Assembly: GCF_020564935.1 (NCBI RefSeq)
Contig: NZ_JAJCXB010000038.1
Location: 1-64,000, forward strand
Direction: 5' to 3'
DNA length: 64,000 bases
DNA from: Streptomyces pinistramenti
GTDB lineage: Bacteria; Actinomycetota; Actinomycetes; Streptomycetales; Streptomycetaceae
Made by a program: the position numbers and the translations under genes. The notes under the pieces were generated by a model. It was not told where the DNA came from, searched no databases, and saw only the letters and a list, made by a program, of their open reading frames with translations. Shown piece after piece: positions 50,749 through 59,613 of this stretch (the first letter of the stretch is position 1; every line of letters begins with the position of its first letter).

Positions 50749-50822
50749 TGCGCCGCCAGGGACTCGAACCCCGGACCCGCTGATTAAGAGTCAGCTGCTC
50801 TAACCAACTGAGCTAGCGGCGC
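50749..50822 (-). tRNA. tRNA-Lys (anticodon CUU), copy 3
   Basis: 74 nt, identical to copies 1 and 2. A -10-like TAAGGT precedes it on the minus strand. Confidence 0.98.
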
Positions 50823-50890
50823 CTGCTGACGGGGAAAACCTTAGCACCCGGATCGGGGAGGGCGAAAATCGATCCGGGGCTGCGGAGGCT

Positions 50891-51541
50891 TCAGCGGGAG
50901 GTCAGGGCGGTGACCGGGTGTCCCGGGGACCGGTGGCCGACGGCGCCGGCCGGTTCCGCCGTGGCCTGGGCGCCCACCGCGTCCGCGGAGCCGGTCTCCG
51001 CGCGGGCGGCGCGTACGCAGGCCCAGAGCAGGACGTCGGGCCCCGGCAGCCACGGGGAGCGGACGTCGGGCGCCACCAGCCAGCGGGCGGCGGGCGGCGT
51101 CGTGTCGGCTCCGTGGCCGTGGCAGGGGTGCAGCGGCGGGATGGTCACCGCGTCGCCGCTGCCGTGGCACAGCAGCGGCGGCACCGCCCGTACCCACTCC
51201 TCCCAGCCGAGGAGCGCGGGCAGCCGGTGGGCGGTGCCGGGGGCGGCGAAGAGCAGGATCCTGCCGTGGTGGGTGGCCACCGGGCCCGAGCCGGGACCGT
51301 CGGTCCACAGGCGGTCGACCATCCGGCGTCCGAAGAGGGCCGGGGCGTTGATCACGTCGAAGGCGGTGCCGCAGGGCAGCACGCTCGGAGCGGTCGGCCG
51401 CTGCGCCCACAGCGTGTGCAGGCTGTGAGGATGCGGGCTGGCGGAGGCGAGCCAGTCGGCTCCGGCGAGCGTGACGTAGGAGGCGGTCGGGAAAGGCGGG
51501 GATAACGGGATACGGGAAGGTTCGGGCAGCCGGTCGCTCAT
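50891..51541 (-). CDS. Short prim-pol-like protein
   Basis: A 216-residue protein resembling the N-terminal bifunctional DNA primase/polymerase domain in reduced form: an FDVINAPALFGRRMVDRL segment, GPVATHHGRILLFAAPGTA, then a cleft-forming GDAVTIPPLH. Catalytic acidic residues typical of active prim-pol domains cannot be picked out, so activity is doubtful. The middle aligns with the protein at 59847-60284. The ATG at 51539-51541 lacks a clear RBS. Confidence 0.6.
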   Translation of the reverse strand: MSDRLPEPSRIPLSPPFPTASYVTLAGADWLASASPHPHSLHTLWAQRPTAPSVLPCGTAFDVINAPALFGRRMVDRLWTDGPGSGPVATHHGRILLFAAPGTAHRLPALLGWEEWVRAVPPLLCHGSGDAVTIPPLHPCHGHGADTTPPAARWLVAPDVRSPWLPGPDVLLWACVRAARAETGSADAVGAQATAEPAGAVGHRSPGHPVTALTSR

Positions 51542-51643
51542 GGGAACAGGTCTACCGAGCCGCGGGGGACTGCCACCGGAGGTTGGCGGAAAACGGGACA
51601 CTACGGGTCGGTAAGGAGTATGTTCCCTCCCCGCATATGCCAA

Positions 51644-51670
51644 CGGCCCATGGTCGAGGACCACGGGCCG
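51644..51670 (-). terminator. Hairpin between the 127-residue gene and the prim-pol-like gene
   Basis: A 12-bp stem CGGCCCATGGTC/GACCACGGGCCG with one mismatch and loop GAG, downstream of the 51731 stop. It makes separate transcription of the prim-pol-like gene likely. Confidence 0.6.
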
Positions 51671-51730
51671 CCGGTACGTGCGGAACGGGAGCGGGCGCGG
51701 CCGGGCCTGAACTGGGCGGCCCGACGCCGG

Positions 51731-52114
51731 TCAGTCCCCGCCGTCCGGACGCGAGCCGCCGTCCCGCATCAGCGTCCGGCCGAACTCGACCATCTTGCGG
51801 GCGTAGTCCTCGGTCCACTCCGCGCGCTCGGCGAGCGCCGAGAGCGGCAGCCGGTCGAAGCGCTTGGGGTCGGCGAGCTGGGCGGCGGCCAGCGCCTGGT
51901 ACTCCGTCGCACGGTCGGCCGCGGCGCGGAAGGCCAGGGCCAGCTCGGTGGAGCGGCCGAGCAGTTCCCGCGGGTCCTCCATCGACTCCAGGTCGAAGAA
52001 GTGCTCGGGATCCGCCGTCGCCTCGGGCGGCTCGAAGAGCAGGGGCGCGGGCTTCAGGCGCCGGGGAGCGGGTGCCGTACCGCGTGGGTCGGGAGCCGGT
52101 CGCGGCTCGGACAT
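51731..52114 (-). CDS. Unknown 127-residue protein
   Basis: I do not recognise this small acidic-basic mixed protein. A Pro-rich start (about 1-30) is followed by a predicted helical region (LGRSTELALAFRAAADRATEYQALAAAQLADPKRFDRLP) and WTEDYARKMVEFGRTL. No membrane segment or signal is present. GGAGG lies upstream of the ATG. It follows the helicase gene by 86 bp on the same strand and could belong to that unit. Confidence 0.7.
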   Translation of the reverse strand: MSEPRPAPDPRGTAPAPRRLKPAPLLFEPPEATADPEHFFDLESMEDPRELLGRSTELALAFRAAADRATEYQALAAAQLADPKRFDRLPLSALAERAEWTEDYARKMVEFGRTLMRDGGSRPDGGD

Positions 52115-52200
52115 GAACGTACCTCCAGGGTCGAGTGCCGCATTCCATTGTCCCGCGCCGCGCAAGAGGGCCCCATGGCGTACCCGCGCAGGCACTCGGG

Positions 52201-53583
52201 TCAGCCGCGCCAGGGCACCCGGTGCTCCGCGAGGTGCGAGAGCACGGCGTGGTGGGCCTCCCAGCCGTCCGGGAACTTGACCGTGACGCCCAGCCGTACC
52301 GGCTCCGTCGACGGGTGCTCGTCGAGCAGCTCGGCGACACCGGCCCGGCACACCACGACGCAGGCGTGACGGTGGCGGGAGGCGAGCACGCACAGCCGGC
52401 CGGTCTCCAGGTGGAACGCGGTGGCGTCGGGCCGGCCCGAGAGCGGGTGCAGCACGACCGTGACGTCGAACTCGCGGCCCTGGAGGCGGTTGGCGGTATC
52501 CACGGCGACGCCGGTCACGCCCAGCCCTGCGAGCGCGGTACGGACCGCGGCCGCCTGGTCGCGGTGGGCGGTGCCGACCGCGATCCGGTCCGCGGTGAGC
52601 GGCTCGGGATCCGGGCCGCGCTCGCTGGTGGCCGCGCCGCCGCGGTCCAGCAGCCGGCGCACCACCTGCGCCACCGCGCCGACGGCTTCCGGGTCCGTGC
52701 GCGGGGTGTGCCGGGCGGGCAGCTCCAGCAGGCCCCAGCCGGACTCGGCGGCCTCGTCCAGGACGCGGTCCACACCGGAGCCGTCACCCGGAACGCCGAA
52801 CGCGAGCCGGCGGTCGCCGTGCTCCGTGCCGCTGCGGAACCGGGTGAAGGGGTAGAACGCGTCGGAGACCAGCCGGGCGGCCGAAGCGGGCAGCCGCCAG
52901 GAGACCGGCAGGCGGTGCTGCGGCAGATCGGGATTGTGCGCCAGCAGGGTGGACACCGCGCTCGATGACGGGTCGTAGGAAAGCCCTGCCCACTGCTCGG
53001 CGCCGACCACGCTGAACGGGTCCAGCTGGCCCGGGTCGCCGACGAACAGCGCCCGCTCGAAGAGGCCGGCGACGGACAGCAGTGCGTCGGAGCGCATTTG
53101 GTACGCCTCGTCCACGATGGCGTGCCGCCACGGCTCGTCGACCTTGGTGTAGGCCCACTTCGCGGCGGTGGACACGACGACGTCCATCCCCGCCAGGTCG
53201 GCGATCTTCGTGGACGTACGGACCTCGGGCAGCTCGGCGAGCGCCGGGTCGAAGGAACCGGCCTCGCTGCTGTGCAGCCGGCCGACGGGCAGCGCGGGGT
53301 CCTTCTCGGCGAGCCGCAGCACCAGGTCGTCGACCTGCGCGTTGGTCTGTGCGACGACCATCAACGGGCGGCCCGCAGCGGCGAGTTCGCGGGCCGCGCG
53401 GACCACGAGGGTGGACTTCCCGGCGCCCGGAGGCGAGTCCACGACCACGCCGGGCCGGGGGCTGTGCAGGGTGTCCTGAAGGATTTCGGCGGTCGCCCGT
53501 GCCGCTGCCGCCGCCGGGCCGGACGGCTCCGCGCCGCCTGCTTGCCGGGGCTTCTTCGTGCCGTGGTGCGGGGGGCGGGTCAC
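52201..53583 (-). CDS. SF1 (Upf1/Dna2-like) helicase
   Basis: A 460-residue superfamily 1 ATPase. It shows Walker A DSPPGAGKST (K56), motif Ia VVAQTNAQVDDL, Walker B AIVDEAYQM (DEAY, 158-161), motif III VGDPGQLDPF, and motifs V-VI VAVDTANRLQGREFDVTVVLHP and LCVLASRHRHACVVV. This is the AAA_11/AAA_12 arrangement of Upf1, Dna2 and related 5'-3' helicases. The GTG at 53581-53583 overlaps the upstream stop by 4 bp. The two genes upstream encode an unknown protein and a Cas4-like nuclease, a Dna2-type combination. Confidence 0.9.
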   Translation of the reverse strand: MTRPPHHGTKKPRQAGGAEPSGPAAAAARATAEILQDTLHSPRPGVVVDSPPGAGKSTLVVRAARELAAAGRPLMVVAQTNAQVDDLVLRLAEKDPALPVGRLHSSEAGSFDPALAELPEVRTSTKIADLAGMDVVVSTAAKWAYTKVDEPWRHAIVDEAYQMRSDALLSVAGLFERALFVGDPGQLDPFSVVGAEQWAGLSYDPSSSAVSTLLAHNPDLPQHRLPVSWRLPASAARLVSDAFYPFTRFRSGTEHGDRRLAFGVPGDGSGVDRVLDEAAESGWGLLELPARHTPRTDPEAVGAVAQVVRRLLDRGGAATSERGPDPEPLTADRIAVGTAHRDQAAAVRTALAGLGVTGVAVDTANRLQGREFDVTVVLHPLSGRPDATAFHLETGRLCVLASRHRHACVVVCRAGVAELLDEHPSTEPVRLGVTVKFPDGWEAHHAVLSHLAEHRVPWRG

Positions 53584-55124
53584 AGGAAGTCCTCCGCGGT
53601 CATCGGGTCGGGCGCGTCGCCGGACGGCTCGGTGGCGGGCGGGCCGCCGTGTGTCCAGGGGGTGTCCTCGGGCTCGGGACGCTCGGGGCCGCCGCGCGGA
53701 GCGTGCTCGAACAGGGTCCAGCACACGGCCTCGCCCGGCTCCGGGACCGAACCGGGCTCCGGCACCTTGCCGCGCCCCATGCCGCCGGTGAGACGCACCG
53801 TCAGGCTGCCCGATGCCGGGTCGTCGTACGCCACGAACGCGGCGGGCTGGGTCTTTCCGCCGGGCAGCGGGCGATGGACCTTGGCTCCTTCGGAGAGCTG
53901 CGGCCGGTCGTCCGTGCGCAGGGTGACCAGCGGGCGGGGCATCGGCCGCGCGCCCTCGGAGTAGGCCATCCCGACGCCGGTGACCGTGCCCGCGAACGCC
54001 TCGCCCGCCAGCCGGCGGGCCGCCATCACCAGCGGGTCGTCCAGGGCCTCCTGGGCGTCGAGCTGGGTCTGAGCGGCCTCCCGGGAGGACAGTTTCCGGG
54101 CCGCGGTGACCGCGTCGTCCCGCTTGGGCTGCGGGGGCTCGCCCGCGCGCACCCGGTCGCGGTGCGCGGTGTACGACCAGCGGTCACGCTTCCAGCGGTC
54201 GGCGACCCGGGCGCCGGGCGGCAGGGCGCGCAGCAGGTCGTTGCCCTGCCAGACGGCGTCCCACGTCGGCCGGAGCTGTCCCTCGACGAGCCGGCGCAGC
54301 TCCTCGTGGGCGCCCGGCAGTGCGGCGTCGTAACGGGCCATGGCCGGGGCGAGCAGGCGGTTGTCGAACGCCGGGTCGGTGGCGGGGCCCGCGGGCGGGC
54401 ACAGCAGCTGGCCTTCGGCGTCCCGCGCGGACTCCGCACGCTCGGCGGCCGCCCGTCCCGACACGCCGGGGGGCGGGTCGATCCAGGACAGCAGGGCGCC
54501 CAGGTGCTGGTCCTCCAGCGCGCTCTGGCCGGTGGCCCAATGACGGGTCAGCAGGCCCGTCATGGAGAGCAGCAGACAGGATCCCGGCACCTGGGCACGC
54601 TCACCGAAATGAGTGAACCAGCGTCCCAGCAGCGGCACATGGGGCGGCGCGGGATACGGCGTCTCCGGATCCTGCTCGGCCGTCCGCCGGAACCGCATCG
54701 ACCGTCCCATCAGCCGGACGAATTCGATGCCCGCCCCGCTCGGGACGATCAACTGCGGGGCGTCCGCGCACAGTTCGACCTGCACCGGGACCTTCTTGCC
54801 GGTCTCCGGGTCGGTCTCCTTGCGCTCCTCCCACTCGATGCCGTCGGCGAAGCCGTCGACGTACGGCAGTACGGCATCGGCCAGCTCGGCCAGGAAGGCG
54901 AACCGCAGGTCACGGTCGCGCGGCTGCGGCACGGCCAGCAGCAGCGGTTTCTCCCGGTCCGTGCCGACCAGGGCGCCCAGGGGCGCGCCGGCCTCGCCCG
55001 ATGTGGTCAACGGCACGAAGACCAGCGGGTGTTCGGACAGGTGGCGGTGCCGGACCGTGGCCAGCGGGCGGGCCGCTCCGGCGGCCGCCGCCTCCATCCG
55101 GGCCAGCGTCTCGATCAGCGGCAT
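53580..55124 (-). CDS. Unknown 514-residue subunit of the nuclease-helicase module
   Basis: I do not recognise a named family. The N-terminal half is mixed alpha/beta, the middle (about 255-400) helical and basic, and a beta-rich end (about 405-480) contains LTGGMGRGKVPEPG, which might be an OB- or barrel-like nucleic-acid domain. The last 40 residues are Pro-rich. Overlaps of 10 bp with the nuclease and 4 bp with the helicase imply a stoichiometric complex. The ATG has AGGAG upstream. Confidence 0.8.
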   Translation of the reverse strand: MPLIETLARMEAAAAGAARPLATVRHRHLSEHPLVFVPLTTSGEAGAPLGALVGTDREKPLLLAVPQPRDRDLRFAFLAELADAVLPYVDGFADGIEWEERKETDPETGKKVPVQVELCADAPQLIVPSGAGIEFVRLMGRSMRFRRTAEQDPETPYPAPPHVPLLGRWFTHFGERAQVPGSCLLLSMTGLLTRHWATGQSALEDQHLGALLSWIDPPPGVSGRAAAERAESARDAEGQLLCPPAGPATDPAFDNRLLAPAMARYDAALPGAHEELRRLVEGQLRPTWDAVWQGNDLLRALPPGARVADRWKRDRWSYTAHRDRVRAGEPPQPKRDDAVTAARKLSSREAAQTQLDAQEALDDPLVMAARRLAGEAFAGTVTGVGMAYSEGARPMPRPLVTLRTDDRPQLSEGAKVHRPLPGGKTQPAAFVAYDDPASGSLTVRLTGGMGRGKVPEPGSVPEPGEAVCWTLFEHAPRGGPERPEPEDTPWTHGGPPATEPSGDAPDPMTAEDFL

Positions 55125-56443
55125 CCCGGCTCCTGTCGTCCGTGCGCCGCGCCGGCGCCGTCGGTATCGCGCACCGGGCCCGCCGCCGGCCCGCCCGCCA
55201 CGGGGGCGGCGGCCAGCGCCTCGGCACGGAGTGCCGCCGCCCGGCGCAGGGCGGCCGCCGCGGGGTCTTCGGGGGCGCCGCCGGGGGACGGGGTGCACGG
55301 GGCGGCCGCGGTGAGCACCTCGCCGATCGTGTGCAGCGCGCCCAACTCGCCCCGCACGCTGCGCCCCAGCGACTCCACCGCGCCGTCCTCGCGGGAGCGC
55401 TTGCGGCAGTGGAAGGCCAGCTCGCAGGCGGCCAGGCACTCCGGTGCGTAGGCCGCGCCGACCGACTCGACGGCCGCGGCGAGTTCTTCGGCGGGGCGGG
55501 TCGCGGTCGTCCCGTCGTCGGCGAGCCGCAGGTCGAAGGTGGTCCGTGGCGGCAGGGCGGCGGCGATGTCCTCGATGCGGGTGAGCCGGGCCAGCTGCCG
55601 CCTGGTGGTGGCGAGTTGCTTGCGGATGTCGACGGCGGCCGCCGTCGGGAGGTTGGAGAAGTCCTTGGGACACACCAGCAGGACGCGGTCGCGGACCTCG
55701 GCCGGGCGCCCGGTCCCGGCCGCGACGTGCCCGGCGACCTTCTCCAGGGCGAGGACGTAGACGGCCGCCTGGCGTGCCGCCGCGCCCACCTTGGCGGCGT
55801 CCGCCACGCCGTCGATCATCGGGAAGGACTTGATCTCCACGACCGTCCAGCCGCCGTCCGGATGCACCACCACCGCGTCCGGCTCCACGTAGGCGGGCGA
55901 TCCGGCCACCTCGACGGCGAGCATCGGGTGGTCGAGCAGCGTCCAGCCGCCGTCCGCCGTCGCCTCCCGCAGCGCCAGCGCCGTACGGGCCGCGCGGCCC
56001 TCGGGGCCGGCCGCCGACAGGTCGGGAACGGCGACTTCGCCGTCCCCGGGAGCCGGGGTGCCGGGCCGCAGGCGGTCGTGCAGCAGACGCAGCAGGCCGG
56101 CGCCGCCGTCGGCCTTGACCCGCGCCTCGAAGCTGTTGCCCCGGGCGAGGGCGAACCGGGACTGGCCGTAGCTCGCGGGCGAGCCGAGCGCCTGGGCGAG
56201 CGCGGTCTTGTCGACCCCCGCGCCGTCCAGCAGCGCGCGGCGCCGGCAGCCGGGGTTGGACGCCAGCGCGGCCAGCGCGCGGGCATCCAGCGCACGCGGC
56301 CGTATCCCGGGTCCGCGCAGCTCAGTGAGCCGCTGCCGCAGGCTCGGTTTCGGCGCCGGCTGCTCCGTCTGCGGAGCGGCCGCCGCGGGTCGGCTGTCGC
56401 GGGAAACGTTCACCTGCGGAAGTCTCGCATCCGGCACTGACAT
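55115..56443 (-). CDS. Cas4/RecB-like Fe-S PD-(D/E)XK nuclease
   Basis: A 442-residue protein with the features of Fe-S RecB-family exonucleases. Active-site residues are D189 in VEPDAVVV, E203-I-K205 in VVEIKSF, and Q225-xxx-Y229 (motif QxxxY). Four cysteines are in the Cas4/AddB arrangement: C66 before the nuclease core and C336, C340, C346 after it (ECLAACELAFHC), likely binding a 4Fe-4S cluster. The C-terminal 80 residues are Ala/Pro-rich. The start is uncertain: the ATG at 56441-56443 creates a 122-bp overlap with the PAP2 gene, and a GTG at 56415 is also possible. It is the first gene of a three-gene module. Confidence 0.82.
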   Translation of the reverse strand: MSVPDARLPQVNVSRDSRPAAAAPQTEQPAPKPSLRQRLTELRGPGIRPRALDARALAALASNPGCRRRALLDGAGVDKTALAQALGSPASYGQSRFALARGNSFEARVKADGGAGLLRLLHDRLRPGTPAPGDGEVAVPDLSAAGPEGRAARTALALREATADGGWTLLDHPMLAVEVAGSPAYVEPDAVVVHPDGGWTVVEIKSFPMIDGVADAAKVGAAARQAAVYVLALEKVAGHVAAGTGRPAEVRDRVLLVCPKDFSNLPTAAAVDIRKQLATTRRQLARLTRIEDIAAALPPRTTFDLRLADDGTTATRPAEELAAAVESVGAAYAPECLAACELAFHCRKRSREDGAVESLGRSVRGELGALHTIGEVLTAAAPCTPSPGGAPEDPAAAALRRAAALRAEALAAAPVAGGPAAGPVRDTDGAGAAHGRQEPGCR

Positions 56444-57272
56444 CGCCGCCCTGCACCCGCCCGCGGTAGGCGTCGCCGGGCGGCCCGCCGTGCGCTCCGG
56501 CGCCCGCCGCGCGAGCGCGGAGAGCGTCCGTGCGCCGCAGGAAGGGCCGGGCGAGCAGCGCCCCCACGCCCATGACGGCGGCCCCGGCCAGCACGTCCAG
56601 CAGGTAGTGGTTGGCGGTGCCCATCACCACCAGGGCGATGGCCACCGGGTAGGCGGCGGCCAGGGTCCTCGCCACCCGGGACGGCGCCAGCCGCCACACG
56701 GCCGCCCCGCACCACAGCGCCCAGCCCACATGGAGGCTCGGCATCGCCGCGTACTGGTTCGTGAGCCCGCCCAGGCCACGCGGCGCGCTCGCCTCGCCGC
56801 CCCACCAGCCGCGGTCGGCGTACTGGGCCATGGAGTCCGTGAAGCCGTGCCCGGCGTCCAGGAGGCGGGGCGGGGCGGTCGGGAAGAGCGTGAAACCGGC
56901 CAGCCCTATCAGGGTGGCGATCAGCAGGCCGCTGCGCAGGATCCGGTAGTCCTCCGGCCGGCGGCGCCACAGCCAGACGAGGACCGCGGGGGTGACCAGG
57001 TAGTGCAGCGCCGCGTAGGCGAACGCGGCCGGGATGCCCAGGGCCGGTGTCGTGGTGAACAGCCGGTTGAGCGCGGACTCCGGGGTGAGCCGCAGGGCTC
57101 GTTCCAGGCGGAGCAGGGCGGTGCCGTTCCCGGTGGCGGTGTGCACATCGCCACGGGCCAGCAGCCGGCCGGCCGTGTACGCCAGGTAGACGGCGGCGAG
57201 CAGCGGGAGTTCGGCCCACCACCGGGGACGGCCGCCGCCTGCCGCCGTGCGGCGCGCTGCGCTGAGCATCAC
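56322..57272 (-). CDS. PAP2-family membrane phosphatase
   Basis: A 316-residue protein with about six membrane helices and the PAP2 phosphatase motifs: a K/R-rich element, PSLHVGWALW (P-S-x-H) and a C-terminal GTANHYLLDVLAG (H and D of motif III). It belongs to the inositolphosphorylceramide-synthase/PAP2-like group of actinobacteria and may dephosphorylate lipid phosphates. The C-terminal 60 residues are low-complexity and overlap the nuclease gene in another frame. The GTG at 57272 has AGAAGG upstream. Confidence 0.87.
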   Translation of the reverse strand: MMLSAARRTAAGGGRPRWWAELPLLAAVYLAYTAGRLLARGDVHTATGNGTALLRLERALRLTPESALNRLFTTTPALGIPAAFAYAALHYLVTPAVLVWLWRRRPEDYRILRSGLLIATLIGLAGFTLFPTAPPRLLDAGHGFTDSMAQYADRGWWGGEASAPRGLGGLTNQYAAMPSLHVGWALWCGAAVWRLAPSRVARTLAAAYPVAIALVVMGTANHYLLDVLAGAAVMGVGALLARPFLRRTDALRARAAGAGAHGGPPGDAYRGRVQGGDVSAGCETSAGERFPRQPTRGGRSADGAAGAETEPAAAAH

Positions 57273-57569
57273 GAACTGCCTTCTTCACTCGTGCCGTGGG
57301 CGCCCCCGCGCCGTGCCGCCGGCGATCCCGGCGACCGTCCACCATACGCTGTATGACGCAGGCTTCCGGACGGGGCCCCGGTGCCGCCGGGCGTCCGGCC
57401 ACGGCCCGACCGGACACCGTCAGGGCAGGTCAGCGGGCCCGCCCCCGGCACCGGCGGATCGGCAGGTGCGCGATGATGGAAGTCCCGCGGGCCGCACAGG
57501 CCCAGCGCAGCGTCTGCGCCGCCCGCACCGAGCGACGAACAGCCGAGACATCGGTGAGAGGTACGGCCC

Positions 57570-58163
57570 ATGGCAGCGCGCATACTCCTGGCCCGGCACG
57601 GACAGACGGAGTGGTCCCTTTCCGGCAAGCACACCGGCCGCACGGACATTCCGCTCCTGGACGAGGGCCGCCGCGGTGCCGAACTGCTGGGCGAACGGCT
57701 GCACCGCACCCCGTGGAACGGCCTGCCGGACGTCGAGGTGCGCACCAGCCCGCTGATCCGCGCCAAGGAGACCTGCGAACTGGCCGGCTTCGGCGACCGC
57801 GCGCAGGACTGGGACGACCTGATGGAGGTCGACTACGGCGCCTACGAGGGCCTGACCCCGGCCGAGATCAAGCGGGACCGGCCGGGCTGGCTGATCTGGC
57901 GCGACGGCGTCCCCGAGGGCGAGACGCTCGCCGAGGTCGCCGAGCGGGCCGACCGGGTCGTGCAGTGGGCGCGCTCGGCCGACCGCGATGTGCTGGTCTT
58001 CGCGCACGGCCACATCCTGCGCTCCCTGGGAGCCCGCTGGCTGGGCATGGACCTCTCCTTCGGCGCCCGCATCCGCCTGGAGCCGACCTCGCTCTCGGTA
58101 CTCGGCTGGGCCTACGGCGAGCCGGCGATCGAGCGCTGGAACGACACCGGGCACCTCGGCTGA
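57570..58163 (+). CDS. Histidine phosphatase family protein
   Basis: A 197-residue phosphoglycerate-mutase-like phosphatase. The RHG motif is LLARHGQTEWS. Other conserved parts are TSPLIRAKETCEL, EVDYGAYEGL and the second catalytic His in FAHGHILR. It hydrolyses a phosphate monoester; the substrate is not known. GAGAGG precedes the ATG. The gene is alone between two minus-strand genes. Confidence 0.92.
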   Translation: MAARILLARHGQTEWSLSGKHTGRTDIPLLDEGRRGAELLGERLHRTPWNGLPDVEVRTSPLIRAKETCELAGFGDRAQDWDDLMEVDYGAYEGLTPAEIKRDRPGWLIWRDGVPEGETLAEVAERADRVVQWARSADRDVLVFAHGHILRSLGARWLGMDLSFGARIRLEPTSLSVLGWAYGEPAIERWNDTGHLG

Positions 58164-58206
58164 CCCGGAACGGCCCGCCCGCCCCGGCCTCCACGGGCCC
58201 GGCCTC

Positions 58207-59613
58207 TCAGACGCCGTTCCCCCACGCCACGGGCAGCGCCGCGTACCGGTCGAGGAAGGCGGCGACCTCGGGGGCGGCGCGGCGCGGCCGCAGGACGCGG
58301 GCCGTCCCGTCGAGCATCGCGCGGATCCGGGCGGACCTGACCTGCCCCAGCAGGTGCAGCGCCCGTGTCCCCGCGGCCGCGGCCTCCTCGGGTGCGCCGC
58401 CCGCCGCCAGGTCGCCGGCCAACTCCGCGGTGAACAGGGCGATGTTGCGGGTGAAGTGGGGATTCTGGAGCGCCACCGCCCGGCGGGCGTGCTCGGCCGC
58501 GCGCCCCCCCTCGCCCAGAGCCGACCAGCACTGCGCCTCCAGGCCCTCCAGTTCGGCCTCGCCGTAGAAGGACATCCACTCCGGATCCGGGTCGGCGGGG
58601 CCGCGCCCGAAGAGGCGCTGGGCGCGCAGCAGCGCCTGCTGGCAGCCGGAGCGGTCGGCCAGCAGCGCGCAGCCGCCGGCCTCACGCAGCGCCAGCAGCG
58701 ACAGCAGCCGGGGCGAGGCGAGCCGCCGGGCGGCCTGCTGCGCGGCCTGCGCGGCCCGTACCGCCTCGCGCGGGCGTCCGGCGTCCCGGGCGAGGAAGGC
58801 GGTGTTGCAGAACGCGTGCGCCTCCAGTGCACGGTCACTGCAGATCCTGGCGGTGGCCAGCGCCTCGGCGTAGTACGAGCGGGCGTCGTCGAACCGGCCC
58901 GAGTCGTGCGCCAACCAGCCGACGGAGATGGCGAGTTCACCGGCCCCCGCGTGCAGTCTGTCGGACACCGAACGGCGCTGCGCACCGGCATCCAGCAAGG
59001 CGTAGGCGGACTGGAGCGGCGCCGCCGCCCGGCGGTAGAGGCCCTCCGCGCCGTGCCGGTCATCCAGCAGCCGGATCTGCCGGACCGCTTCCTCGACGGC
59101 GGCGGCTTCGGCGGCGCCGGCCCGGCTGCCGGGCGACGGCCGTGGTGCGGGCACGGCCCAGGCACGGGGCGGCTGGGCGGCGATGCCCAGGGCGGCCGTC
59201 GGGCCGCCGGTGATGAACGCGCGACGCAGCACGTCGCTCTCCTCGCAGGTCCGGACACGGGTATCGCGGTGGTGGGGTTCGGCTGCCAGGGGCGCGGCGC
59301 CTGCCGCCGTACGCGCACCCCGTCCGCGTACCGTCTCGCGCGGCGCGAAGCCCATGTCGGAGAGTGTCAGGCCGGGGAACATGTGCCGGAACACCCGCTC
59401 GTAGGCGTAGTTCGGGCACCGGATCGCCCCGGCCTCGACGCGGCCCACGTACCGGGCGTCGCACGAGACCTGCTCGCCGATGTCACGGGCGGCCCGCCGG
59501 ACCGCCGCCGCGAACTCGCCCGGTGACAGCTCGCCGCGCAGCTGTCTGAAGGCGGTGTTCGGGCGGGCGGGGACAGTGCGGGACGACGCTGAATTCGCTG
59601 CTGGCGACGCCAT
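58207..59613 (-). CDS. XRE/TPR-type regulator (NsdA-like)
   Basis: A 468-residue regulator. An N-terminal HTH-like region (about 22-90: FRQLRGELSPGEFAAAVRRAARDIGEQVSCDARYVGRVEAGAI) is followed by a long alpha-helical TPR-like array (about 170-440). This architecture is shared with Streptomyces regulators such as NsdA that repress sporulation and antibiotic production. Cys and Ala content is typical. GGAGAGGG precedes the ATG. It is divergent from a small prim-pol-like gene with a 233-bp gap. Confidence 0.8.
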   Translation of the reverse strand: MASPAANSASSRTVPARPNTAFRQLRGELSPGEFAAAVRRAARDIGEQVSCDARYVGRVEAGAIRCPNYAYERVFRHMFPGLTLSDMGFAPRETVRGRGARTAAGAAPLAAEPHHRDTRVRTCEESDVLRRAFITGGPTAALGIAAQPPRAWAVPAPRPSPGSRAGAAEAAAVEEAVRQIRLLDDRHGAEGLYRRAAAPLQSAYALLDAGAQRRSVSDRLHAGAGELAISVGWLAHDSGRFDDARSYYAEALATARICSDRALEAHAFCNTAFLARDAGRPREAVRAAQAAQQAARRLASPRLLSLLALREAGGCALLADRSGCQQALLRAQRLFGRGPADPDPEWMSFYGEAELEGLEAQCWSALGEGGRAAEHARRAVALQNPHFTRNIALFTAELAGDLAAGGAPEEAAAAGTRALHLLGQVRSARIRAMLDGTARVLRPRRAAPEVAAFLDRYAALPVAWGNGV

